Shown here piece by piece: positions 7,992 through 16,226 of a stretch of DNA of 64,000 nt. The notes under the pieces were generated by a model that worked only from the letters and a program-made list of their open reading frames with translations, searched no databases and was not told the origin of the DNA. Location of the stretch: NCBI GenBank assembly GCA_963711255.1, contig CAVQDO010000001.1, positions 28,508 to 92,507 of the forward strand, written 5' to 3'. The position numbers were made by a program, and so were the translations under genes. Numbering within the stretch: the stretch's first letter is position 1; each line of letters opens with the position of its first letter. This DNA is from GCA-2746365 sp963711255. Its GTDB lineage: Bacteria; Pseudomonadota; Gammaproteobacteria; SZUA-229.

Positions 7992-8354
7992 ATGACAAGC
8001 ATTCTGGCTGTTGATGATTCGCCATCTATGCGACAAATGGTTTCATATACCCTCAAAAGTGCAGGCTACGAGGTGGTCACCGCTCAGGATGGCCAGGAAG
8101 CACTGGATATAGCGGGCAAAACCAACGTTAACCTTGTTCTAACTGACGTCAATATGCCAGTAATGGATGGCATCACACTGGTTAAAAACCTGCGTAAGCT
8201 AAACGATTATCGCTACAAGCCCATCCTGATTCTGACAACTGAGTCCAGCACCGAAAAGAAAATGCTGGGTAAAGACGCCGGTGCAACCGGATGGCTAGTT
8301 AAACCCTTTGATCCTGAAAAACTGCTGAGCACCGTGCGCAGAGTACTGGATTAA
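7992..8354 (+). CDS. cheY: CheY-type single-domain response regulator
   Basis: A 120-residue receiver domain that accepts phosphate from CheA and would act on the motor or another output. Acidic pocket D8 and D9 (AVDDSPSMRQ), phosphorylation site D52 (LTDVNMPVMDG), T82/T83 (LILTTES) and K104 (LVKPFDP) are all present. There is no output domain. It opens the cluster, as cheY2 does in the Pseudomonas aeruginosa che2 (F7) cluster, which has the same cheY-cheA-cheW-MCP order. A GGAG ribosome site precedes the ATG. Confidence 0.95.
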   Translation: MTSILAVDDSPSMRQMVSYTLKSAGYEVVTAQDGQEALDIAGKTNVNLVLTDVNMPVMDGITLVKNLRKLNDYRYKPILILTTESSTEKKMLGKDAGATGWLVKPFDPEKLLSTVRRVLD

Positions 8355-8378
8355 TTCACCTATTGCCTGAGAATAACT

Positions 8379-10550
8379 ATGACAATGGATCTCTCTGAAT
8401 TTCACGACGTCTTTTTCGAAGAATGTTTCGAAGGCCTCGATGTGATGGAATCTGGACTACTTAATCTGGATAACGGTACTGATATCGAGGAAATAAATAC
8501 CATCTTTCGTGCCGCGCACTCTATCAAGGGCGGCGGTGCGTCATTTGGCTTCATGGAAATTTCCGACTTTACCCACATCATGGAAACGCTGCTGGATGAG
8601 ATGCGTGATGGCCGTCGTGAAGTGACGCGTGATGGTGTCGATTTATTGCTTAAATCGGTTGATATTCTTCGCGGTATGGTCAATGCCGCTCGTGATGAGA
8701 CGGATAACGACCAGGCAAGTGTCAACGATATCAAACAGAAACTGGAAGCCATGTTGGCCGGGGAAGCAGTTGCAAACGCTGACTCAACGACAGGGGAAGG
8801 TGTCGCTGAAGAAAGTGATACCGAGATTGAGCAGGTAGAGCCAGTATCAGTTGCGGGCCATTGCAATGAATGGGAAATATTTTTTCGGCCAAATGCAGAT
8901 GTTCTTAAGAGCGGTAATGATCCAGGCCGAATCCTTCGCGAACTCGATGCACTGGGTGAACTTGATGCCACTGTTGATAGTTCGGCTGTTCCTGATCTGA
9001 CTGAAATTGATCCCGAGTTATGCTACCTGTCGTGGAATCTCAAATTAAGTGGTGAAATAAGCAGGGAAGAAATAGATGAACTGTTTAACTGGGTCGCCGA
9101 TGACAGTGAGCTGGAAGTTACCCTGTTAAATGAACCTGTTAGCGACCCGGCAGGCGAAGTTGCTGATGAAACAGCAACAGCTAAAGCAGGTAATGAAAAT
9201 AATGATACACACAACGATGAAACGGTAGATGCAGCACCAGCACCGGTTGAAGTCGCGCAAATACCTGTTAAAGAAGTAGTAGCTGAAAACTCTGACAGTT
9301 CATCGAATAAACAAAAGACAACAAAAGCTGGTAAAGACTCAGGTTCAATTCGAGTCGCTATCGATAAAGTTGACGAATTAATTAACCTGGTTGGTGAGCT
9401 GGTGATTACACAATCCATGCTCAGTCAGACTGGGAATAACATTATCAGTAGTGAGTCAGGTGAACTTGAAAAGTTACGTGATGGTTTGTCGCAACTGGAG
9501 CGTAATACCAGGGAGCTTCAGGAAAGTGTGCTGCAAATACGTATGCTGCCGATTAGTTTTTCTTTCAGTCGTTTCCCAAGACTGGTGCGAGATTTGAGCA
9601 CTAAAATGGGTAAGCAGATTGATCTGAAAATGATCGGTGAACATACTGAAGTCGACAAGACCGTACTGGAAAAAATTAGTGATCCATTAGTTCACCTGGT
9701 GCGTAATTCTCTAGACCATGGCATTGAAACACCTGAAATAAGAAAGGCTGCTGGTAAACCAGAAACAGGGACACTTGAATTGTGTGCTTACCATGAAGGC
9801 GGCGATATCATTATTAAGGTTATCGATGACGGCGCCGGTTTAAACCGCGACGTTATTTTGAGAAAGGCTATTGAAAAAGGGCTGGTTAGTGAGCACGAAG
9901 AATTATCTGATGAGCGCATTTACAATCTTATTTTTGCACCTGGTTTTTCCACAGCAGAACAGATAAGCGATGTTTCCGGGCGTGGTGTTGGCATGGATGT
10001 GGTGCGGCGTAATGTTCGTGATCTTGGCGGCAACGTAAGTATTTCTTTAAATGAAGTTGCTGGCAGTACGGTTACCATTCGTCTGCCGCTGACACTGGCT
10101 ATTCTTGATGGTCAGCTTGCACGGGTTGGTGATGAGACCTACATTATTTCACTGGTTTCTATTGTAGAGTCTTTGCAGATGCAGCCTGAAAATATCAGCA
10201 GTATTACCGGCCAGTCTGAGCTCTATCATCTTCGTGACGAATATATTCCCATTATTAGAATCAACGATCTTTTCGGTTTGAAAAGCGGTAAGAGCGACCT
10301 TAAAGATGGCTTGCTGATGGTAGTCGAAGCAGATAACAAGCTGGTTGGCTTATTCGTTGATGACCTTCTGGGACAGCAGCAGGTAGTGATAAAAAGTCTG
10401 GAAACAAACTTCCGTCAAATTCAGGGTATTTCAGGTGCCACCATTCTGGGCGACGGTACAGTCGCACTGATTATGGATGTAGCCGGATTGATCCAGCGTC
10501 ACTTTAATGAATGCAATAACAAAAAAGCAGCACTCAGAGTCGTTGCATAG
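8379..10550 (+). CDS. cheA: Chemotaxis histidine kinase CheA
   Basis: Cytoplasmic 723-residue kinase that couples MCP signals to CheY and CheB. Domains in order: HPt with AAHSIKGGG (phospho-His at residue 47); a second globular domain of about 90 residues from CNEWEIFFRP to ELEVTLL, in the place of the CheY-binding P2 domain; an acidic, Ala-rich linker; the dimerisation helices from SIRVAIDKVDELINLVGELV; the HATPase with HLVRNSLDHGIE (N box), DDGAGL (G1) and GRGVGMDVV (G2); and the C-terminal CheW-like domain from VTIRLPLTLAILDGQ. Length and order are those of a complete CheA. It follows cheY by 24 nt and precedes cheW by 14 nt. Confidence 0.97.
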   Translation: MTMDLSEFHDVFFEECFEGLDVMESGLLNLDNGTDIEEINTIFRAAHSIKGGGASFGFMEISDFTHIMETLLDEMRDGRREVTRDGVDLLLKSVDILRGMVNAARDETDNDQASVNDIKQKLEAMLAGEAVANADSTTGEGVAEESDTEIEQVEPVSVAGHCNEWEIFFRPNADVLKSGNDPGRILRELDALGELDATVDSSAVPDLTEIDPELCYLSWNLKLSGEISREEIDELFNWVADDSELEVTLLNEPVSDPAGEVADETATAKAGNENNDTHNDETVDAAPAPVEVAQIPVKEVVAENSDSSSNKQKTTKAGKDSGSIRVAIDKVDELINLVGELVITQSMLSQTGNNIISSESGELEKLRDGLSQLERNTRELQESVLQIRMLPISFSFSRFPRLVRDLSTKMGKQIDLKMIGEHTEVDKTVLEKISDPLVHLVRNSLDHGIETPEIRKAAGKPETGTLELCAYHEGGDIIIKVIDDGAGLNRDVILRKAIEKGLVSEHEELSDERIYNLIFAPGFSTAEQISDVSGRGVGMDVVRRNVRDLGGNVSISLNEVAGSTVTIRLPLTLAILDGQLARVGDETYIISLVSIVESLQMQPENISSITGQSELYHLRDEYIPIIRINDLFGLKSGKSDLKDGLLMVVEADNKLVGLFVDDLLGQQQVVIKSLETNFRQIQGISGATILGDGTVALIMDVAGLIQRHFNECNNKKAALRVVA

Positions 10551-10564
10551 AGAGGAGAGAGTAT

Positions 10565-11122
10565 ATGAGCGCAACACAGGTACAAATTTCAGAAAACATC
10601 CTGCAGGCTGAAGATGGTCTCGATCAGTACCTCACCTTTATGCTGGCCGATGAGGAATACGGCGTAGATATTCTACGAGTTCAGGAGATTAAAGGCTGGG
10701 ATGGCGTTACGCCTATGCCAAATATGCCAGATTATATTCTTGGCGTAATTAATTTGCGCGGTACAGTCGTGCCGATTATTGATCTGCGTAAACATTTCGA
10801 GCTGGAAAGTGTGCCCTTCGACAAAACTACAGTCGTCATCGTGGTTCGTGTCAGTAATGGCGAACATAATGAACGAACAATGGGAATTGTTGTTGATGCT
10901 GTCTCAGAAGTTCACAACATAGGGAAGGCTGATATGAAACCCGCGCCGGATTTTGGTGGCGCATGCAATACTGAATCGATAACCGGCCTGGTTACACAAG
11001 ATGACAAGATGATCATTATGCTGGATATCGATCATTTAATGAATAGTGGTGTACTGCAAGGGCTCGAGCAGGACCAGGATGAATTAGATGAACTGGCTAA
11101 AGCAGAGGAGCAAGATAAATGA
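10565..11122 (+). CDS. cheW: Chemotaxis coupling protein CheW
   Basis: Scaffold of 185 residues that links receptors to the CheA P5 domain. Core motifs are YLTFMLADEEYGVDILRVQEI, PDYILGVINLRGTVVPIIDLR and MGIVVDAVSEVHNI. An acidic C-terminal tail (QDQDELDELAKAEEQDK) extends beyond the core. A strong purine-rich ribosome site (GAGAGGAGAGAG) precedes the ATG. Its stop overlaps the ATG of the next gene (ATGA), so the first receptor is translationally coupled to it. Confidence 0.96.
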   Translation: MSATQVQISENILQAEDGLDQYLTFMLADEEYGVDILRVQEIKGWDGVTPMPNMPDYILGVINLRGTVVPIIDLRKHFELESVPFDKTTVVIVVRVSNGEHNERTMGIVVDAVSEVHNIGKADMKPAPDFGGACNTESITGLVTQDDKMIIMLDIDHLMNSGVLQGLEQDQDELDELAKAEEQDK

Positions 11123-13470
11123 AAAATAATCAGCCAATAACCAATAATGAAGTTCTTTATGATAAGGATCAGTTAATGGTTTCTACTACCGATGCGAAGG
11201 GTTTGATTACCTATGTCAATCGAGATTTTGTTGAAATTAGCGGTTTCACAGAGGGAGAACTAATTGGCGAGAATCAGAATATGGTTCGTCACCCTGAAAT
11301 GCCAGCTGAAGCGTTTGAGGATCTCTGGAACAACCTCAAGGCTGAGAAACCATGGAACGGAATTCTTAAAAACCGATGCAAGAACGGAGATTATTACTGG
11401 GTCAATGCAAATGTAACCCCGATACGTGAAAACGGTCGCATTACGGGATACATGTCAGTACGTACTCTTCCTACTCGTGAACAGGTTAATGATACAGAAA
11501 AGCAATATCGAAAAATTAATGCGGGTGCAGCGACACTAAAGCCGGCATTGATCACTAAAGGTCTGATCTGGATGAAAGGTATAAGCCTTAATTTCTACCT
11601 GGCCAGTCTTACATTTATAGCATTGGCGATGATAGCGGGTATCGCATGGTTAGCTTACAGCGGTGCAGAGCTGAGTGTGCTGGCATCAATCTTTGGCTTT
11701 TCAGCCGTGTTTTTTATTCTTTCCAGCATTATTCTGGCACGTCATATTACGCTCCCTGTCAATATCGCGATTAATACGATGAAGCAGATAGCCGAAGGTA
11801 ATTATACAGACTGGGTGAAGACAGACAGAAATGATGAATTTGGAAAGCTATTACAAAATATCGCTTCTACCCAGATTCGCCTGGGTAATGAAGTAAATGA
11901 AGCGCACCAGCTGACACGAGAAACCGGCCGCGTAAAACAGGCGCTGGATAATGTTACGGGTAACGTCATGATAGCGGGAAGCAATGGCGATATTATTTAT
12001 ATGAATGAAGCAATGCAACGCATGATGCATAAGGCACAGTCAGATATTCGTAAGGACTTGCCTGAGTTTGATGCGGACAATTTGATTGGCACTCATATAG
12101 ACGAATTCATAAAGACACCGGCAAATCAGTGTGAACCATTAATTGATCTTAAGGAAACCTACCGTGACGACATGGTAGTTGGTGGACGTTCCTTGCGTTT
12201 TATTGCAAACCCGGTAACAGATGCAGAAGGTGTACAAATCGGTACTGTTGTCGAGTGGGTTGATCGTACACAGGAGGTTTCTGTTGAAGATGAAATTCAG
12301 GCAATAGTGGATGCATCACTTGCTGGCGATCTAAGTCAGCGTATTAATCTTAATGGTAAAAGCGGTTTCTTCGGAAAATTAAGCAGCGGGGTTAATGACC
12401 TGGTTGATGTTAGTGAACGTGTTATCAATGACACGGTAAGCGTATTAGGACAGATGTCTATCGGAGACCTGACGCAAAGTATTGAGTCAAATTACATGGG
12501 TACTTTTGGACAGCTTAAAACTGATGTAAACGGTACCATCGACAAACTAACCGTGGTTCTTGATGGAATTAATCAAAGTGCCGATGCGGTACTAACCGGT
12601 TCACAGGAAATCGCTGAAGGTAATACCAATCTATCATTACGTACTGAGCAGCAGGCGGCAAGTCTTGAAGAGACCGCTTCCAGTATGGAAGAAATGACAG
12701 CGACAGTTCGGCAGAACGCCGACAATGCAAGGCAGGCAAACCAGTTAGCTGCCGGTGCTCGTGAGCAGGCAGAGAAAGGCGGTTCTGTTGTTAGCAGTGC
12801 AGTATCTGCCATGGGTGAGATAACCAGTTCATCAAAACAGATCGCTGACATTATCGGTGTCATCGATGAGATTGCTTTCCAGACCAACTTACTGGCATTA
12901 AACGCTGCAGTAGAAGCCGCTCGCGCAGGTGAACAGGGCCGCGGATTTGCCGTGGTTGCGAGTGAAGTTCGCAACCTGGCTGGACGCAGTGCAACTGCTG
13001 CGAAAGAAATTAAGGACCTGATAAAGGACAGTGTGATAAAGGTCGAAGAGGGGTCGAAACTGGTCGATGAATCTGGTCAGACACTGGGTGAGATTATGAA
13101 CTCAGTGAAAAAGGTTAGTGAGATTATTGCCGAGATTGCTGCGGCTAGCCAGGAGCAGTCAGAAGGTATTGAGCAGGTGAATAAAACGATTAGCAAGATG
13201 GATGAGATGACACAGCAAAATGCCGCACTGGTTGAACAGGCAGCGGCAGCCAGTGAGGCAATAAGTGAAGAAGCGGGTAACCTGAGTGATTTAGTGGGCT
13301 TCTTTACTATTAGCGATACCATAAAACAGACAGGAGCGATTGACCGTCGTGCAGAAGATCGCCCATGGTCGGAACAGGATAATGAGCCTGCGTCTTCACC
13401 CGAACCGGTAAATGCGGCTGTGCCACTTAAGGCAACGGGAACTGATGGCAATGAGTGGGAAGAGTTTTAG
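11119..13470 (+). CDS. Aer-like PAS methyl-accepting chemotaxis protein (MCP1)
   Basis: A 783-residue receptor. The N-terminal PAS domain (about 10-120) closely follows Escherichia coli Aer: YVNRDFVEISGFTEGELIGE, MVRHPEMP, NRCKNGDYYWVNANVTPI, GYMSVRT. It therefore probably binds FAD and reports redox state or oxygen. A hydrophobic hairpin without a periplasmic domain follows (about 155-205, again as in Aer), then HAMP, a second PAS (about 275-385), a HAMP-like linker and the MCP signalling hairpin with the conserved tip EIAFQTNLLALNAAVEAARA. The C-terminus is NEWEEF after a flexible linker. This resembles the GWEEF pentapeptide that tethers CheR2 on Pseudomonas McpB/Aer2. Oxygen sensing is inferred from the PAS similarity. 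Confidence 0.93.
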   Translation: MKNNQPITNNEVLYDKDQLMVSTTDAKGLITYVNRDFVEISGFTEGELIGENQNMVRHPEMPAEAFEDLWNNLKAEKPWNGILKNRCKNGDYYWVNANVTPIRENGRITGYMSVRTLPTREQVNDTEKQYRKINAGAATLKPALITKGLIWMKGISLNFYLASLTFIALAMIAGIAWLAYSGAELSVLASIFGFSAVFFILSSIILARHITLPVNIAINTMKQIAEGNYTDWVKTDRNDEFGKLLQNIASTQIRLGNEVNEAHQLTRETGRVKQALDNVTGNVMIAGSNGDIIYMNEAMQRMMHKAQSDIRKDLPEFDADNLIGTHIDEFIKTPANQCEPLIDLKETYRDDMVVGGRSLRFIANPVTDAEGVQIGTVVEWVDRTQEVSVEDEIQAIVDASLAGDLSQRINLNGKSGFFGKLSSGVNDLVDVSERVINDTVSVLGQMSIGDLTQSIESNYMGTFGQLKTDVNGTIDKLTVVLDGINQSADAVLTGSQEIAEGNTNLSLRTEQQAASLEETASSMEEMTATVRQNADNARQANQLAAGAREQAEKGGSVVSSAVSAMGEITSSSKQIADIIGVIDEIAFQTNLLALNAAVEAARAGEQGRGFAVVASEVRNLAGRSATAAKEIKDLIKDSVIKVEEGSKLVDESGQTLGEIMNSVKKVSEIIAEIAAASQEQSEGIEQVNKTISKMDEMTQQNAALVEQAAAASEAISEEAGNLSDLVGFFTISDTIKQTGAIDRRAEDRPWSEQDNEPASSPEPVNAAVPLKATGTDGNEWEEF
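12712..13020 (+). repeat. Near-identical signalling-domain tract shared by MCP1 and MCP2
   Basis: This 309-nt tract matches 15468-15776 in MCP2 without gaps, and I count six differences, all at third codon positions. It covers the signalling hairpin tip and the helices around it. The flanks and the same region of MCP3 are clearly more diverged. Recent gene conversion or a very recent duplication is the likely cause. Confidence 0.85.
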
Positions 13471-13538
13471 TCATTGTGATCTAAAGCAACTGTAATGACA
13501 ACTGTAACAATGAAAAAAATAGTGAAAAGAGGAAAATC

Positions 13539-16157
13539 ATGAGTATCAATATTTCTAGATCAATGACCCGATATAAGGATTTGTTACAAGGGACTTTTAA
13601 AAATATGAGATTGACGACGAAATTCATGATGATTTCAGCTGTTGTAGTCGTAGGCTTTACTGCTGTTATTTTCACATTTTATCAGCTGCAGACAAATCGA
13701 CAGTCAATGGATTTATTAAATGCTGAGGCGAATAAATTTAATCAGCTTGTTAATGAGGTTGGTAAGTCGATCAGTGAGGCAGAGAATAATGAGAAGTCAT
13801 TTCTGTTAAATAACAATCTTCATCATGTCAAGCTCAGTCAGGCAGCGGTCGATAAGGCTTATAAGCTGATAGAAGAAATGCGTACGCTTTCGCTATATCA
13901 GCATACTGAGGGTGTCATTAATGAATTAAACGATTCAATGAAGTTACTAGAAGAGTCTTTTAGCAGCCTGGTCAAAGCGAAAGATAAATTTGGACTTGAT
14001 CATAATAGCGGTTTGCGCGGCGAGCTACGTAAAGCTGTACATAATGCTGAAGAAATTCTTAAAGAGTATTCAAGTCTGGCTCTGGATAAATCAATGTTAA
14101 TGATGCGTCGGCATGAAAAAGACTACCTGGCCAGAAAGCTGGATAAGTATATCGACAAGATGGCAAAACAGCACGAATTGTTTGAAAGCATACTTGAAGA
14201 GGAAAGCCTGCCTATGGAAAGTAAAGCACTCATTAGTGCCAACATGCAAACCTATCATGAAATATTCAAGCAATTACCGATGGCTTTTCGACTTATCGAA
14301 TCCCGTAGTGCTAATGTAAGTGATGCGGAGATTGCAACTGGCAGTAAGCTAAAAGAACTCATTGATGCGCGTGATAATTATGTCAATGAGCTTAATTCGA
14401 AAGCTGCTGCAAGTGATCAGCAACTGGTGCGCAACTTCTACATCATGATTACCAGTATTATTATAATTGTTGTTGTTACCCTGACAATAGTCTCTCGTAC
14501 TATTATTTCATCCATGAAATCTGCCTCTAACGTTGCTGATTCTATTGCTAAAGGTAATCTTGATAATGTTGTGGACATTGCCTCAGATGATGAGATTGGA
14601 AGGTTGCAACGTTCCTTGCATATTATGCAAAATAATTTGCGGAAGAATATCGATACAGAGCGCAGGCAATTACGTGAAACAGGTCGTGTAAAACAGGCGC
14701 TGGATAATGTTAGTGGTAGTGTCATGATAGCTGATGATAAAAATAGCATTATTTACATCAATGACTCATGTTTAAAATTGATGAAAAATGCTGAAGATGA
14801 TTTGCTCATAAAAATACCGGACTTCGATAGCGAAGCGCTGGTTGGATCTGGTCTTGATGTATTTGATAATGTTATGTCAGGTAATGATTGCAATCTTGAG
14901 AAAATCGATGAGGCCTGCGTAGTTGATATTGAAATTGGTATGCGCCACTTGCGTGTCGTAATTAACCCGATATTAACTGAAGATGATAAACAGATTGGTA
15001 CCGTATTTGAATGGCGTGATCGCTCCCAGGAAATTGCCATTGAAAATGAAATAAAGACTATTGTCGATGCTTCTCTGGCTGGTGATCTTACGCAACGAAT
15101 AGATGTTAACGACAAATCTGGATTCTTTGAAATGCTCAGCAATGGTATTAATAACCTGGTCGATGTCAGTGAACGTGTTATTAATGAAACGGTTAGTGTT
15201 CTCAGCCAGATGGCAGTCGGTAACTTGACAAAAACAATTGAAGCGGACTATTCCGGAACATTTGGTAAATTGAAAAGTGATGTCAACGGTACTATTGATA
15301 AGTTAACAGTAGTGCTTGAGGGAATCGGTGAAAATGCGGATGCAGTATTAACAGGCTCTCATGAAATTGCAGAAGGTAATGCCAACCTGTCGAAACGTAC
15401 CGAGCAACAGGCGGCCAACCTCGAAGAAACCGCTTCCAGTATGGAAGAGATGACTACAACCGTACGCCAGAACGCCGACAATGCAAGGCAGGCAAACCAG
15501 CTAGCTGCCGGTGCTCGTGAGCAGGCAGAGAAAGGCGGTTCTGTTGTTAGCAGTGCAGTATCTGCCATGGGTGAGATAACCAGTTCATCAAAACAGATCG
15601 CTGACATTATTGGTGTCATCGATGAGATTGCTTTCCAGACCAACTTACTGGCATTAAACGCTGCAGTAGAAGCCGCCCGCGCAGGTGAACAGGGCCGTGG
15701 ATTTGCCGTGGTTGCGAGTGAAGTTCGCAACCTGGCTGGACGCAGTGCAACTGCGGCGAAAGAAATCAAGGACCTGATTAAGGATAGTGTGATCAAGGTA
15801 GAGGAAGGTTCTAAACTGGTTGATGAATCTGGCCAGACACTGGAGGAAATCATGAACTCAGTGAAGAAGGTTAGTGATATCGTTGCCGAAATAGCCGCTG
15901 CTAGCCAGGAACAGTCAGACGGTATTGAGCAGGTCAACAAAGCCATTAGCCAGATGGATGAGATGACGCAGCAAAATTCAGCTTTGGTTGAACAGGCGGC
16001 TGCAGCCAGTGAAACCATGAGTAAGCAGGCATTAAACCTCAATGAACTGGTTAGTTTCTTCAGTATTAATAGTACGCGTGTAAAGAAGAAAGCAGCAGAT
16101 CGCCGATCTGATGAGCGCCCGTGGAGTGAACAGCCTAAAGCACCAGAACGCGATTAA
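13539..16157 (+). CDS. Methyl-accepting chemotaxis protein (MCP2), C-terminal tail frameshifted
   Basis: An 872-residue transmembrane receptor. TM1 is about residues 28-48 (FMMISAVVVVGFTAVIFTF). The periplasmic helical domain of about 230 residues includes MMRRHEKDYLARKLDKYIDKM, a pattern seen in HBM-type sensors of small metabolites. TM2 is near 300-320 (FYIMITSIIIIVVVTL), followed by HAMP, a cytoplasmic PAS-like domain, a HAMP-like linker and the MCP signalling hairpin. The frame ends SEQPKAPERD without a tether. The missing tail is encoded just downstream in another frame (see 16147-16215). The ligand cannot be read from sequence. A good AGAGGAAAA ribosome site lies upstream. Confidence 0.92.
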   Translation: MSINISRSMTRYKDLLQGTFKNMRLTTKFMMISAVVVVGFTAVIFTFYQLQTNRQSMDLLNAEANKFNQLVNEVGKSISEAENNEKSFLLNNNLHHVKLSQAAVDKAYKLIEEMRTLSLYQHTEGVINELNDSMKLLEESFSSLVKAKDKFGLDHNSGLRGELRKAVHNAEEILKEYSSLALDKSMLMMRRHEKDYLARKLDKYIDKMAKQHELFESILEEESLPMESKALISANMQTYHEIFKQLPMAFRLIESRSANVSDAEIATGSKLKELIDARDNYVNELNSKAAASDQQLVRNFYIMITSIIIIVVVTLTIVSRTIISSMKSASNVADSIAKGNLDNVVDIASDDEIGRLQRSLHIMQNNLRKNIDTERRQLRETGRVKQALDNVSGSVMIADDKNSIIYINDSCLKLMKNAEDDLLIKIPDFDSEALVGSGLDVFDNVMSGNDCNLEKIDEACVVDIEIGMRHLRVVINPILTEDDKQIGTVFEWRDRSQEIAIENEIKTIVDASLAGDLTQRIDVNDKSGFFEMLSNGINNLVDVSERVINETVSVLSQMAVGNLTKTIEADYSGTFGKLKSDVNGTIDKLTVVLEGIGENADAVLTGSHEIAEGNANLSKRTEQQAANLEETASSMEEMTTTVRQNADNARQANQLAAGAREQAEKGGSVVSSAVSAMGEITSSSKQIADIIGVIDEIAFQTNLLALNAAVEAARAGEQGRGFAVVASEVRNLAGRSATAAKEIKDLIKDSVIKVEEGSKLVDESGQTLEEIMNSVKKVSDIVAEIAAASQEQSDGIEQVNKAISQMDEMTQQNSALVEQAAAASETMSKQALNLNELVSFFSINSTRVKKKAADRRSDERPWSEQPKAPERD

Positions 16158-16215
16158 TATTTCTGCACATCAACAGGCCACCGGTACTGATGATGGCTCA
16201 TGGGAAGAATTTTAA
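16147..16215 (+). other. Out-of-frame C-terminal tether of MCP2
   Basis: Frame +1 relative to MCP2 reads NAINISAHQQATGTDDGSWEEF and then a stop at 16213-16215. MCP1 and MCP3 end PVNA...ATGTDGNEWEEF and PVNA...ATGTDDGGAWEEF. At the break, CCA-G-AACGCG stands where the paralogues encode P-V-N-A, consistent with a 2-nt deletion. The real MCP3 start must lie downstream of this tail. Confidence 0.85.
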
Positions 16216-16226
16216 TAGAGAGAATT

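Noticed and set aside
15359..16042. Long minus-strand frames opposite the MCP signalling domains
   Set aside because: They recur in all three MCP genes with the same Ala/Ser-rich sequence, as expected from the reverse strand of a conserved coding region.
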